Source: Bin87 sp965203855 (GTDB lineage Bacteria > Chloroflexota > Dehalococcoidia > Lucifugimonadales > UBA3495). From it: a stretch of DNA of 64,000 bases. A program made the position numbers and the translations under genes. Of this stretch, positions 36,261-45,325 are shown piece by piece. The notes under the pieces were generated by a model. The model was not told where the DNA came from. It saw only the letters and a list, made by a program, of their open reading frames with translations, and searched no databases. Every line of letters starts with the position of its first letter. Within the stretch, counting starts at the first letter, position 1. The stretch covers positions 310,001 to 374,000 of the forward strand of contig CBDBDN010000008.1 of NCBI GenBank assembly GCA_965203855.1, given 5' to 3'.

Positions 36261-37587
36261 ATGCCCCTGCCAACGCCATTGCAAGGTATCCGCGTCGTTG
36301 ATTTCACCTGGGTGCGAGCCGGCCCCTGGGCCGCCCGCTGGATGGGCACCCTGGGCGCCGATGTCATCAAAGTGGAATGGCCGCTGAACCTGGACACCCT
36401 CCGCCAGAACCGCTTTACGGTGCCGCCCGGCGTCGAGCCCGGCCCCAATTCTACCGGCCAGTTCGCCGACACCAACGCCAACAAGCGCGGCATCAGCGTC
36501 AACACCCGCACCGCCGCCGGCCTGGAGCTGGTCAAACGGCTGATTTCGGTGTCCGACATCGTCATTGAGAACTTCAGCAGCCGCATTATGCGCCGCTGGG
36601 GGCTGGGCTATGACGAGCTGCGGAAAATCCGCCCCGACATTATCTATGTCTCTATGGCCGGTTTCGGGCAGACGGGACGGCATCACTGGTACGGCACGAT
36701 GGGGCCGGCGGCGCAGGCGTTGAGCGGCCTTACCCATCTGTCCGGGCTGCCCGGCAAGCCGCCGGCCGGCTGGGGTTGGTCTTACCTGGACGATACCGGC
36801 GGAATGTACGGCGCAATGTGCGCGCTGACCGCCCTGCGCCACCGCTCGGCCACCGGCCAGGGGCAGCACGTCGACCTGTCGCAGATGATTACCGGCATCA
36901 CGCTTACCGGCCCGGCGCTGCTGGACAAAACCGTCAACGGGCGGGCGGCGCGCCGGGAAGGTTTCCCGCCGGGCAACCCGCACCGTGTGGCCCGGCGCTG
37001 AGGTAGTCAACAACTATCGCGGCCCCATCGCCGCGCCGCACAACGCTTATCGCACCGCGCCCGGCGGCTACAACGACTGGATTGTCATTGCCTGCCTCTC
37101 CGACGACGAATGGCTGAACCTGCGCGGCCTGATGGGCCGTCCCGCCTGGGCCGACGCGCGGTTTGACACTATCGCCGGGCGGCTGGAGCATCAGGACGAA
37201 ATGGACGCCGGCATCGAGGAATGGACGCTAACTCTGGACAAGTACGAACTTACCAAACGGTGCCAGATGTGCGAAATCCGGGCGATGGCGGTGCAAAGCA
37301 GCCAGGATCGGGTAGATAACGACCCCCAACTGCGCCATCGCGAAATGTATGTTCCGATGGAGCATCCCATGCTGGGCCCCTGGAAGTTCCAGAACGCCCC
37401 GTTCCAGATGTCCAAATCGCCGGCCCGTATGTCCGGCCCGCCGCCAATGATTGGGCAGCACAACCGGGAAGTGCTGGAGGATTTGCTGGGCGTAACCCAC
37501 GACGATCTGTTGGACGGCTACGAAAACGGCGTTTTCTGGCCCAACACAATGGACAAGTTCCCCTATATTGAGGAGGCGCTGGTATGA
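36261..37587 (+). CDS. Class III CoA-transferase (CaiB/BaiF), frame broken by one base
   Basis: About 441 residues if corrected. GIRVVDFTWVRAGPWAARWMG, LGADVIKVE, the Asp region FADTNANKRG and SMAGFGQTGRH are family III CoA-transferase motifs. The frame runs to GFPPGNPHR, then one extra base near 36984-36987 sends it to a stop at 37001; the next frame continues WPGAEVVNNYRGPIAAPHNAY to 37587. ATG at 36261 behind AGGAGG. It overlaps by ATGA with a second CoA-transferase, so the two may form one heteromer or act in sequence on an organic acid. Lesion or sequencing error cannot be separated. Confidence 0.82.
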
Positions 37588-38930
37588 CAACTGCCGCCAA
37601 CAATGGCATTAACAGCGCCGGCGCCGCCGGCCAACTGCCGGAGGACGGAGTTGACCGCGGCGGCGCGCGTCCCGCCGATTACAGCCGCCCCGGGCCGCTC
37701 AACGGGCTGCGCGTCCTGGAAATCTGCGACGAAAAAGGCCAGTTCTGCGGCAAGCTGCTGGCCGACCTGGGTGCCGACCTCATCAAAATTGAACCGCCCG
37801 GCGGCGAACCCTGCCGCAGTTTCGGCCCCTTCCTGGACGACATCCCCCACCGGGAGCGCAGCCTCTCGTTCTGGCACTACAACACCTCCAAGCGGGGCAT
37901 TACGCTGAACCTGGAAACGACGCAAGGGCAGGACATAATGCGCCGCCTGGCGGCCACTGCGGACATCGTGCTGGAAAGCCGGCCGCCCGGCTATCTGGAG
38001 TCGCTGAGGCTGGACTACGCGCCGCTCTCCGCCGACCACCCCGGCCTGATTATGTGCTCGTTGACGCCATACGGACAGACCGGCCCCTGGCGCGACTACA
38101 TCAGCAGCGACATTACGCAGCTGGCCGGCGGCGGGCAGATGGCGTCGTCGGGCTACGACGAAATTGATGTCCCCAATGCGCCGCCCATTGCGCCCGGCGG
38201 CGGCAACGCCTGGCACATCGGCGCCCATTACGCCTACATCGGAATGATGGCCGCGCTGCACTACCGCTTTCTGTCCGGCGCGGGCCAGTACATTGACGCA
38301 TCCATCCATGAGGCGTGCGCCTTGACTACCGAAGGCGCCATCGCTATTTATCTGTCCACCGGGGAAGTAGTGCAGCGGCACACCGGACGCCACGCCGCCC
38401 CCGATATGTCGCCGGCCATCCAGTTCCCCACCGGAGACGGCGGCTGGCTGAACACCACCCGTTCCGGCACCAACCTGACGCCGCAGCGTCTCAAGATGCT
38501 GGCCGAATGGTTTGAACAGTCGGGAATGGCCGACGACCTTGCCGATGCGCGCTACCAGAATCCGGAAGTCATCGCCGCCGAAAACGACCACATCGTCCAG
38601 GTGATGAAAGACTTCTTTATGAGTTCCACGCTGGATGACGCCTTTCACGGCGGCCAGCAGCGTGATTTCCCATGGGGCGCCATTCGCAGTATGGACGAAA
38701 TCGTCGGGGATGCCCACCTGCAAGACCGGGGATTCTTTACGGAAGTAGCCCATCCCGAACTGGGGCGGACTTTCACCTACCCCGGCGGCGCCGCCATCTA
38801 CAACGGGTCGCCCTGGCGCATCAGCCGCCGCGCCCCCCTGATTGGCGAACACAACACGGAGATACTGCAAGGCGAGCTGGGCCTGACCAACGGCGCAATG
38901 CTCCTGCTGGCCGAGGGCGGGGTGATTTAG
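37584..38930 (+). CDS. Class III CoA-transferase (CaiB/BaiF)
   Basis: 448 residues. GLRVLEICDEKGQFCGKLLADLG, IKIEPPGG, NTSKRGITLNLE and SLTPYGQTGPW are clear. It moves CoA between carboxylic acids; the substrate is unknown. Overlaps the upstream paralogue by four bases and is followed without a gap by a DUF433-type antitoxin gene. The N-terminal 35 residues are a low-complexity extension. Confidence 0.88.
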   Translation: MTTAANNGINSAGAAGQLPEDGVDRGGARPADYSRPGPLNGLRVLEICDEKGQFCGKLLADLGADLIKIEPPGGEPCRSFGPFLDDIPHRERSLSFWHYNTSKRGITLNLETTQGQDIMRRLAATADIVLESRPPGYLESLRLDYAPLSADHPGLIMCSLTPYGQTGPWRDYISSDITQLAGGGQMASSGYDEIDVPNAPPIAPGGGNAWHIGAHYAYIGMMAALHYRFLSGAGQYIDASIHEACALTTEGAIAIYLSTGEVVQRHTGRHAAPDMSPAIQFPTGDGGWLNTTRSGTNLTPQRLKMLAEWFEQSGMADDLADARYQNPEVIAAENDHIVQVMKDFFMSSTLDDAFHGGQQRDFPWGAIRSMDEIVGDAHLQDRGFFTEVAHPELGRTFTYPGGAAIYNGSPWRISRRAPLIGEHNTEILQGELGLTNGAMLLLAEGGVI

Positions 38931-39518
38931 ATGGCCGACGCGCGATACACGCCGCTTTACTCAATACCGGAGTGCGCCCGGTATCTGGGTTTGCCCGCGT
39001 CCACGCTGCGGCGCTGGGTCACGGCCGGCCCGTCCAGCTCCGACTGCGTCGCCAACGCCCCGGAGCCGCTGATCTGCCCAGCCGGCAAGCCGCCGGCGGC
39101 GTTATCTTTCATCAATCTGGCCGAGTTGCACATCTTGTCGAGCTTGCGCCGGAACCGCAAACTTCCGTTGCGGGAAGTGCTAACGGAGATAGACCATATC
39201 GACCCACAACGGAAATACCGTAACCCGCTAGCGTGGTCCCAATTCGGGTATGTAAGCCCCGAAGCGCGATTGGAGTATGATAAGGACGGCTTTGCACAGC
39301 GGTTTTACCCGCCCATTCGCGGCCTGCCCGACTCCAGAATCGTCGTGATTGACCCTGCTGTTGCCTTCGGGCGTCCCGTTATCGCCGGTTCCGGTGTGCG
39401 GACTGCCGTAATCGCCAGCCGCATTAATGCCGGAGAGTCACTATACGATGTGGCAGACGACTACCTGCTGCAACCGCACCAGGTACAAGATGCCTTACAC
39501 TACGAACTGGCCGCTTGA
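38931..39518 (+). CDS. MerR-like HTH plus DUF433 antitoxin
   Basis: 195 residues. The N terminus (YSIPECARYLGLPASTLRRWV) is a MerR-type helix-turn-helix, and the C terminus (FGRPVIAGSGVRTAVIASRI, then GESLYDVADDY) is DUF433. This combination is the usual antitoxin and autorepressor for PIN-type toxins. Its ATG directly follows the CoA-transferase TAG, and its 3' end overlaps the toxin start by 29 bp. Confidence 0.82.
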   Translation: MADARYTPLYSIPECARYLGLPASTLRRWVTAGPSSSDCVANAPEPLICPAGKPPAALSFINLAELHILSSLRRNRKLPLREVLTEIDHIDPQRKYRNPLAWSQFGYVSPEARLEYDKDGFAQRFYPPIRGLPDSRIVVIDPAVAFGRPVIAGSGVRTAVIASRINAGESLYDVADDYLLQPHQVQDALHYELAA

Positions 39519-39954
39519 CATCGTATTTTTCTCCGATGAGAACTTGGGGCGGCAAGCTTTCCCATCGCCGTTGCTGGACGCCGGCGTGCCGTTGCACGTT
39601 TTCCACACCATCTTTGCCAGTGGCATTGCGGACACTGATTGGATCCCGATAGTTGCTCAACGCGGATGGATTGCGCTTACTACCGATGCGCGGCTGCGGT
39701 ATAAGCCAAGTGAGCGGGACGCTATAATGGAGGCTAATCTGGGTGTCATTGTACTGGTCAGCGGAAACACGCATCTGGAAAAAGCCACAATTTTCCTGCA
39801 ATCGCGCAACCGCATCATCAGTTTCATCCGCTACCACGAATCGCCCTTTATCGCCCGTTTATACCATATGAGTACGAGTTTGCTTACATCAACGGCGCGC
39901 TGGAGGCTCGGAATGCAGCCGGATTTCCGCCGATTCCGGGGTTCCCCAAGCTGA
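39490..39954 (+). CDS. PIN-like toxin (VapC45/DUF5615-like)
   Basis: 154 residues. FFSDENLGRQAFPSPLLDAG contains the first acidic residues, and DTDWIPIVAQRGWIALTTDARL the later ones, as in PIN-like Mg-dependent RNases. ATG at 39490 overlaps the antitoxin. The recognised fold ends near FIARLY (about 39861); the last 31 residues are read out of frame across HIRAN-gene sequence, so the toxin C terminus is probably chimeric. Confidence 0.78.
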   Translation: MPYTTNWPLDIVFFSDENLGRQAFPSPLLDAGVPLHVFHTIFASGIADTDWIPIVAQRGWIALTTDARLRYKPSERDAIMEANLGVIVLVSGNTHLEKATIFLQSRNRIISFIRYHESPFIARLYHMSTSLLTSTARWRLGMQPDFRRFRGSPS

Positions 39955-40535
39955 CGCAGCAATACCGCTCCTGCCGGCTGTTTCCCCTGTTTCAGAACCG
40001 GGTGATGAATCGCAGCCGGCCCGACCGGGCGGAATATCTACGGCGTTTGGGATTGCCAGGGGACGCCGATGCCATATCAGAGCTGGCGGCGTCCGGCGGG
40101 CCGCGGCGCACGGATACTTACCAGGTGTTTCCCGCCATCATTCCCGACGCCGGCGACGGCCGGTTCATCTATCGCTGCCTGCTGCACGGCTTGCGCCATG
40201 CCGGCCCCGATGCCGTTAAGCGCAGCAAAACATTGCAGCAGGGGGAATCCCTCTACTTGGCGTCCGACTTGGGTAATCCGACGGCGGAGCTGGCGGTCAA
40301 GGTAGCAACCGGGGATGGCCAGCATATCGGCTGGATACCGCGCTACCTCGTTGATGATTTGCGGCAGGACGGGAAATGGTTAGTTGCGGACGCCGAGGCT
40401 ACGGTAGTACAAGTCAACCTGAACGGGCCATTAAGCCACCGCCTGCTGATCGACTTCAGCGGCAAACTCCCGCTCGACTTCAGCATGGAAAACTTGCCGC
40501 AGTACCGGCCCATCGCTACGCCGGCGGGCTACTGA
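39861..40535 (+). pseudogene. HIRAN-domain protein lacking its 5' end
   Basis: An open frame whose first recognisable residues are PYEYEFAYINGALEARNAAG at 39864, followed by FPPIPGFPKL, a RLFPLFQNRVMNRSRPDR segment and a HIRAN domain (FIYRCLLHGLRH...GESLYLASD...HIGWIPRYLVDDL). Homologues carry additional N-terminal sequence; here it is replaced by the PIN toxin gene in another frame. A GTG at 40002 or ATG at 40005 could still start a shortened product. HIRAN domains bind DNA ends. A deletion fusing two genes is the simplest reading. Confidence 0.6.
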
Positions 40536-40570
40536 TTGAGACGACTGATTGATTGGGCGCAAGCTGCCCG

Positions 40571-41083
40571 CTACCCCGCCGGCGCCTCATGCGCCCAGCT
40601 AAAACCCTCCGCCGGTTCGTCAATCAGGCGCCATTGGGGCAGCATAAAGCCCTCCTCTACCGGCTGGAAGGCCACCTCCACCCGCTTGCCGATGCCGACT
40701 TTCTCCTCTTGCTCCATATTGAAATCGCCGTCCACCAGGTTGCCGGTGATGCGTAGGCCATCGTGTTCGCCGGGCTCCCCGCGCTGCTCGTCCAGCTCTA
40801 CCAGCACGATGGCGAAAGGCGTCAGGTCCCGGAAGCTGGGAATGACGGTATGCGCCACTATCTGATAAGAGTAGATGATGCCTTTGCCGGAAACCTGCTG
40901 CCACTCCCAGTTAAGGGAAGCGCACCAGGGACAGCCCGGCCCCGGCTCGCCGCGCAGCCGCCCGCAGTCAACGCACTTTTTCACCACCAGCCGACCCTCG
41001 CCCGCCGCCTCAAAGTAGCCCTTGTACTCCGAATCGTTGTCCGGGATGCTCAAAGTGATGCCCCGGTAGGTATAGTTTGCCAT
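40571..41083 (-). CDS. DUF35 OB-fold acyl-CoA-associated protein
   Basis: 170 residues. A zinc ribbon CVDCGRLRGEPGPGCPWC followed by an OB fold (GKGIIYSYQIVAHTVIPSF). DUF35 proteins form complexes with thiolases and hand over acyl-CoA intermediates; the thiolase gene lies just upstream on the same strand. ATG at 41083. The gap to the thiolase gene is filled by a palindromic repeat and a tandem repeat. Confidence 0.87.
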   Translation of the reverse strand: MANYTYRGITLSIPDNDSEYKGYFEAAGEGRLVVKKCVDCGRLRGEPGPGCPWCASLNWEWQQVSGKGIIYSYQIVAHTVIPSFRDLTPFAIVLVELDEQRGEPGEHDGLRITGNLVDGDFNMEQEEKVGIGKRVEVAFQPVEEGFMLPQWRLIDEPAEGFSWAHEAPAG

Positions 41084-41101
41084 CGTCGCTGCTCCACGGC
41101 C

Positions 41102-41280
41102 GGATTCCGGCTTGCGCCGGAATGACGCAAAGGTAATTTGGAATGACGCAAGGGGAATTGGAATGACGCAAGGGGAATTGGAATGACGCAAGGGGAATTG
41201 GAATGACGCAAGGGGAATTGGAATAACGCCGGAGAGATTGGAATGACGCCAGCGGAATCGGAATGACCCCTGAGAAATAG
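41102..41280. repeat. Palindromic repeat followed by a 20-bp tandem repeat
   Basis: The core palindrome (41102-41127) runs into about eight copies of GGAATGACGCAAGGGGAATT or variants, four of them identical (about 41140-41219). The unit starts with the right arm of the palindrome, so the array probably grew from it. Confidence 0.9.
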
Positions 41281-41285
41281 GGCGG

Positions 41286-42515
41286 TCAGCTCAGCACACT
41301 CCCCATAATCAGAGAACTGCCCACTGCCGGCGTTCCCCAGCCCATGTTCATGCTGATTTTCGCGTCGCGCACCTGGCGGCAGCCCCCCTCGCTGTAATCG
41401 TAGCTATGCTCCCCATCGGCGGCGCCGGGACAGTAGTCGTCCACCGTCCCCCGCAGCTGCCGCACATTCTCAATGACCATATTCATCCCGTGCGTGTAGC
41501 CCTCGCACAGATGCCCCCCGCTCAGGTTGTTGGGCCGCTTCCCCCCCAGGTTGATGATGCCGCTGGTTACATAATCCTTGCCCTCCCCTTTTTCGCACCA
41601 GCCATAATCCTCAAACTGGAGCAGGACGGTGTAGGTAAAGGCATCGTAGCAGCCGGTAATGTCAACATCATCATGCTTGACGCCGGCCAGGTCAAAGATG
41701 CGCGGGGCGATATAATGCCCGGCCACCCGGCTGATTGGCCCGTGCTGATAATGGAAATCGCCGCCCGGCTTGGTGCCGCGCCCCTGCACCGCCTTGATGT
41801 AGATGGGCTTGTGCTTCAAGTCTTTGGCCCGCTCCGTAGAGGTTACGATGACGCAGGTCGCATTGTCCGTCTCCAGGCAGCAGTCCAGCAGATGCGCCAC
41901 CGGACGGATAATCCAGCGGGAATTCAGCACATCGTCCACGGTTACCCGGTGTTTCATCAGCGCCTTGGGGTTGTTGGACGCATGGTTGGAATGCGCCGCC
42001 TTGATGGCGGCCAAGTCTTCGCTCTTGACGCCGTATTCGGCCATATGGCGCGTGAAAGTATAGGCGAACTGCTGCACGGCGCTGATCAGCCCGTAAGGCC
42101 GTTTCATCAAATCCATGCCGCCGATGGGCGCCGCCGCCCGCGCCCCGGTGCCGCCGATGCGGACATTAGAGTACCCGTTCATTGAACGAAAGATGGCGAC
42201 TACATCGCACATTCCGGCCGCAATGGCCCCAATCGCCAGCCCCACCAGCGCCTCAGTGGACGAACCCCCGCCGGAGCAGTCCATATAGAAATTGGGGCGA
42301 ATGCCCAGGTCGTACTGAATGGAGGTCGAGGGCGTGGAGTCTCCGCCGTGATAGGAAAGCATCCCGTCCACCTGGTCGGGAGTAAGGCCGGCGTCGTAAA
42401 TGGCGTTGCGGATGGCCTCGGCGCCCATTGCGCGGGTAGTGCGCCCGGACGCCCGGCTGTATTCGGTTTCGCCAACGCCAACGATGCAGTATTGGTCGCG
42501 CGGATTGCCCGCCAT
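41286..42515 (-). CDS. Thiolase family protein (SCP-x/acetyl-CoA acetyltransferase type)
   Basis: 409 residues. CIVGVGETEYSRASGRT at the N terminus, PNFYMDCSGGGSSTEALVGLA with the probable active-site Cys, and NLSGGHLCEGYTHGMNMV near the C terminus. ATG at 42515 behind GGAGGG; the frame is open upstream. With the DUF35 partner downstream it is expected to cleave or form 3-ketoacyl-CoA-type bonds, including sterol side-chain type reactions; the substrate is unknown. Confidence 0.85.
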   Translation of the reverse strand: MAGNPRDQYCIVGVGETEYSRASGRTTRAMGAEAIRNAIYDAGLTPDQVDGMLSYHGGDSTPSTSIQYDLGIRPNFYMDCSGGGSSTEALVGLAIGAIAAGMCDVVAIFRSMNGYSNVRIGGTGARAAAPIGGMDLMKRPYGLISAVQQFAYTFTRHMAEYGVKSEDLAAIKAAHSNHASNNPKALMKHRVTVDDVLNSRWIIRPVAHLLDCCLETDNATCVIVTSTERAKDLKHKPIYIKAVQGRGTKPGGDFHYQHGPISRVAGHYIAPRIFDLAGVKHDDVDITGCYDAFTYTVLLQFEDYGWCEKGEGKDYVTSGIINLGGKRPNNLSGGHLCEGYTHGMNMVIENVRQLRGTVDDYCPGAADGEHSYDYSEGGCRQVRDAKISMNMGWGTPAVGSSLIMGSVLS

Positions 42516-42674
42516 ATCGTTCCCTCCGATAGCGCCGTGCTTAAGCCGCCAAGCCGCCAATCCAACCGCCCGCCAGTCCGACGGCAACTGCGGCTAATGG
42601 CCGCGCCTGCGGCCCCGCTACGCTAACACGGCGGCGGCAAGGATTCAAGCGGCGCGCAACCCTCTCCTCTCCCC

Positions 42675-42904
42675 CGCCATTCCAACCCCCCACGCCGTCA
42701 TTCCGGGATGTCCCCACAACCGCTATTCCGAACCTCAATAACCGTCATTCCGGGATGCCCCTACAACCGCCATTCCAACCCCCCACGCCGTCATTCCGGG
42801 ATGTCCCCACAACCGCCGTTCCGAACCTCAATAACCGTCATTCCGGGATACCCCTGCAATCGCCTTTCCAACCCCAAACCGTCATTCCGGCGCAAGCCGG
42901 AATC
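42675..42904. repeat. 93-bp tandem duplication ending in a palindromic repeat
   Basis: Two units starting at 42675 and 42768 are nearly identical, with a partial third from 42861 that runs into the core palindrome (42879-42904). Each unit contains CCGTCATTCCGGGAT arms. The rest of 42516-43160 holds no convincing gene; more degenerate arms occur up to 43020. Confidence 0.88.
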
Positions 42905-43160
42905 TACGCCTGCCGACTGCATCACCGCAGTAGGCGATTACAACGCCGGATTTCCCGCGTGCGTCGGAATGACGGTTGTAGCGGGGCGAAATAACGGCGC
43001 ATTAGGCAATGACGGATAATCTGCCCCCCACGCCCCTAAAAAATCCTTCCCGGCGTCGGTATTGGGATTGACGCCCCCAACAAATCGTGCTACTCTCAAT
43101 TGTGAAACGTACTGTTGCGATTCTCCGCCCCAGACGATGCCGAAAGTAGGTGATTTCATT

Positions 43161-43865
43161 ATGTTGACCATCAGGAATTGCGTGGTCGGGGCTTTGGCGG
43201 CAGTCGCCGTTGCCGTCGGCATTGCCGCTTTCGCCGCCCTCAACCTCGGGGGGGGGGGGGGGCAGATTAATACTGCGGACGCGCACCAGGTGCATTCCAT
43301 CAGCTGGCTCATCATCCCCAGCGGCACGACCTTTGAAGCGCCCCGGCCTCCGTCGCAAGGTGGCGGCACCTACTACTTCTCGGTCCTTGATTATAATACC
43401 GGCGAGCCTTGGGGCTGCGAAGTTACCGTGCCCGCCGGCTTAATCCTGGTCCCGCATGGGGCGACCTCCATAACCGTCCCCGCCGGCCACGATTTCGCGC
43501 TTGACGAAGCCGACTGTACCGCCCTGGAAAACCAGGGTCATCGGATCTTTCAGGGCGATTCCGGCCTGGACCTTTTCAATGTCGGGAGCTTTACGATAGA
43601 TTTAACCGCCGACGGGTTGCATCGGCTGCATACTGAACTGGCGGCGCACGAGCATGAGTCCGGCGTGGCGGCCGGGGTAACCGGCACGGGCTTTTACTGC
43701 GGACGGCAGTACTACTGGAGCGACATTGCGGCGGACGCGGAGTTCTCCATTTTCAAGACCGCCGCCCGCCGCTCGCTGATTGGCTCGGTTTATCTGGATT
43801 CCGACGGCAGCCAAATCGTCAACTGCGTCGGCCACCGCCTGATCTTCCGCCCGGACGACCAGTAA
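43161..43865 (+). CDS. Secreted or membrane-anchored protein with a poly-G tract
   Basis: 234 residues. A hydrophobic signal or anchor (VVGALAAVAVAVGIAAFAAL) is followed directly by five Gly encoded by 15 consecutive G (43248-43262), then a soluble region with four Cys. No family is recognised. The frame is open (ON) at 15 G; any change not divisible by three would cut the protein just after the signal sequence. ATG at 43161. Surface location is inferred from the N terminus. Confidence 0.7.
   Translation: MLTIRNCVVGALAAVAVAVGIAAFAALNLGGGGGQINTADAHQVHSISWLIIPSGTTFEAPRPPSQGGGTYYFSVLDYNTGEPWGCEVTVPAGLILVPHGATSITVPAGHDFALDEADCTALENQGHRIFQGDSGLDLFNVGSFTIDLTADGLHRLHTELAAHEHESGVAAGVTGTGFYCGRQYYWSDIAADAEFSIFKTAARRSLIGSVYLDSDGSQIVNCVGHRLIFRPDDQ
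43248..43262. repeat. Poly-G tract of 15 bases inside a coding region
   Basis: Fifteen G directly after the signal-peptide-coding region; in frame as sequenced. Confidence 0.95.
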
Positions 43866-43910
43866 CCCGCCGGCCAGCGCCCCGCCCGGCAACCCGGCAA
43901 CCCCACATCC

Positions 43911-44042
43911 GTCATACCGGCGCAAGCCGTCATTCCAACCCCCCCAACCGTCATTCCGGCTTGCGCCGGAATCCAACGCCATCCTCTACCACCACGGTGA
44001 TGGATCCGGCAAGCATGGATTCCCGCTTGCGCCGGTATGACG
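43911..44042. repeat. Cluster of palindromic repeats
   Basis: A full core copy at 43948-43975, a variant at about 44016-44042, and half copies between. This fills the spacer between the secreted protein and the MobA-like gene. Confidence 0.8.
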
Positions 44043-44116
44043 GCGAACCTGGCCACACGCCCTAATCGCGCAAAGGCATCCGGCAAAGGCCGCACATCTG
44101 CGGCTATCCGTGTAAA

Positions 44117-44866
44117 ATGCGCCCCAGGATGGGCATTGCATCTACATCGGCATCGCCATTCACTTCGGCAATCCTGCTCGCCGCCGGCGCCTCCCGCCGG
44201 ATGGGGACGCTGAAAGCCCTGCTGGACTGGCAAGGGCAGCCTCTGATTATCCACCAGATCGTTGCCCTGCGCCAGGCCGGCGCCAACGAAGTGCTAGTAG
44301 TGCTGGGACACCGCGCCGACGAATTGCAGGCGCGCATCGGCGTCAACTCCGCAGTGTACGCCGCCGGCGGCGTGCGCTGCATCGTCAACAACGACTATGC
44401 GCGCGGCAAAACTACATCGATTATCGCTGGAGTACGCAGTATCGCCGGCCCCGGCAGCATTGCCGGCCCCGGCAGCATCGCCGGCCCCGGCAGCATTGCC
44501 GCAGCCGGCGCAACCGGCCAGCCGGCGCAATCCGACGGCGCAATCATCCTGCTGAATGTTGACCAGCCGCGCCGCGCCGGCATCATCCGCCGCATCATGG
44601 AAGCCCACCGCAACAACCCGGAAGCGCTGATTACGATACCCACTTGCGGCGGCAAGGGCGGGCATCCCATCGTAATCAGCCGGACGCTGCTCCCGGAAAT
44701 GCTGGCCCTAACCGAAGCGACGCAGGGAATGCGCGCCTTGACGGAAAGGCATCAAGCCCGGACGCAGCGTATAGAGCTGGACGCCCCGGAGCTGCTGTGG
44801 GATGTCAACACGCCGGAGCAGTATCGCGCGGCCCTGGCGGCTGCGGACGACCAACGCCAGGAATGA
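44117..44866 (+). CDS. MobA-like NTP transferase (MocA/molybdenum cofactor cytidylyltransferase type)
   Basis: 249 residues. AILLAAGASRRMGTLKALLDWQGQPLI is the nucleotide-binding signature; LNVDQPR supplies the metal-binding Asp; GGKGGHPIVI follows. The family transfers CMP or GMP to molybdopterin or related cofactors. Residues about 111-127 are four copies of SIAGPG encoded by an 18-bp DNA repeat, inserted before the LNVDQPR strand and not part of the family. ATG at 44117, with an in-frame ATG at 44129. No molybdoenzyme is adjacent. Confidence 0.8.
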   Translation: MRPRMGIASTSASPFTSAILLAAGASRRMGTLKALLDWQGQPLIIHQIVALRQAGANEVLVVLGHRADELQARIGVNSAVYAAGGVRCIVNNDYARGKTTSIIAGVRSIAGPGSIAGPGSIAGPGSIAAAGATGQPAQSDGAIILLNVDQPRRAGIIRRIMEAHRNNPEALITIPTCGGKGGHPIVISRTLLPEMLALTEATQGMRALTERHQARTQRIELDAPELLWDVNTPEQYRAALAAADDQRQE

Positions 44867-44874
44867 CGCCGGCA

Positions 44875-44900
44875 GATTCCGGCTTTCGCCGGAATGACGA
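44875..44900. repeat. Palindromic intergenic repeat
   Basis: Core stem-loop eight bases after the MobA-like stop, same family as the copy at 8240. Confidence 0.8.
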
Positions 44901-44957
44901 GGATATAACCACACGTCCTAGGGACATCTGTAACCGGGGACGGCGGAAACCGGAAAT

Positions 44958-45319
44958 AGCAATAATTAAATGCGAAAGGCCAGGACCCTGCTCGGTATCC
45001 TGGCCGTGTTTTACATCGGCGATGGCCGCCCGCTGGCCGGTCTTTTGACCGATTGCCCCGCCTTACCGGGGCGCCAAGATGCGCCGGGTATGGCGTCCAG
45101 GCCCTGCGCTTTTATCGGCGGCCGGCGCGATGTTGCGGGTTCCCTGCCGGCTGCCGCAGCTCATCACAGCGCAACGGCCTTGCCGACAGGGATTTTACAG
45201 GGGAAATGCCAACGATGGTTCAGCGCAATCAGCGAGACCATTTTCAACCTCCTGCAACCACGGCCTCTGGCCGATGGGGTTTTCCAGCGGGTGGAGTTTC
45301 CTAGCAACTCCAGCGCTAC
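44958..45319 (-). ncRNA. Candidate structured non-coding RNA
   Basis: About 350 nt with no convincing protein on either strand. On the minus strand it follows a strong promoter and contains successive stable stems: GGAGTT/AACTCC at the 5' end, a 10-bp stem CCCTGTCGGC/GCCGGCAGGG, GCCCCG/CGGGGC, and CGGTC-AAAA-GACCG. It ends with GGCCAGGA/TCCTGGCC (45005-44978) followed by a T-rich stretch. It lacks the conserved sequences of tmRNA and SRP RNA. One short stretch (AAACTCCACCCG) resembles an RNase P segment, but the rest does not fit. Class unknown. Confidence 0.45.
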
Positions 45320-45325
45320 GAATAC

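Noticed and set aside
41119..41280. Regular short repeats that might suggest a CRISPR array
   Set aside because: The units are contiguous 20-bp tandem copies without unique spacers, and there are no cas genes.
42675..42904. Second repeat array considered as CRISPR
   Set aside because: Only two full 93-bp units, nearly identical throughout; no spacer-like variable parts.
43020..43160. Upstream extension of the poly-G protein to 43062
   Set aside because: The ATG at 43161 gives a clean signal-type N terminus; the upstream residues do not.
44958..45319. RNase P RNA, tmRNA or cobalamin riboswitch in the structured region
   Set aside because: The conserved cores of these RNAs were looked for and not found; only one short RNase P-like stretch is present.
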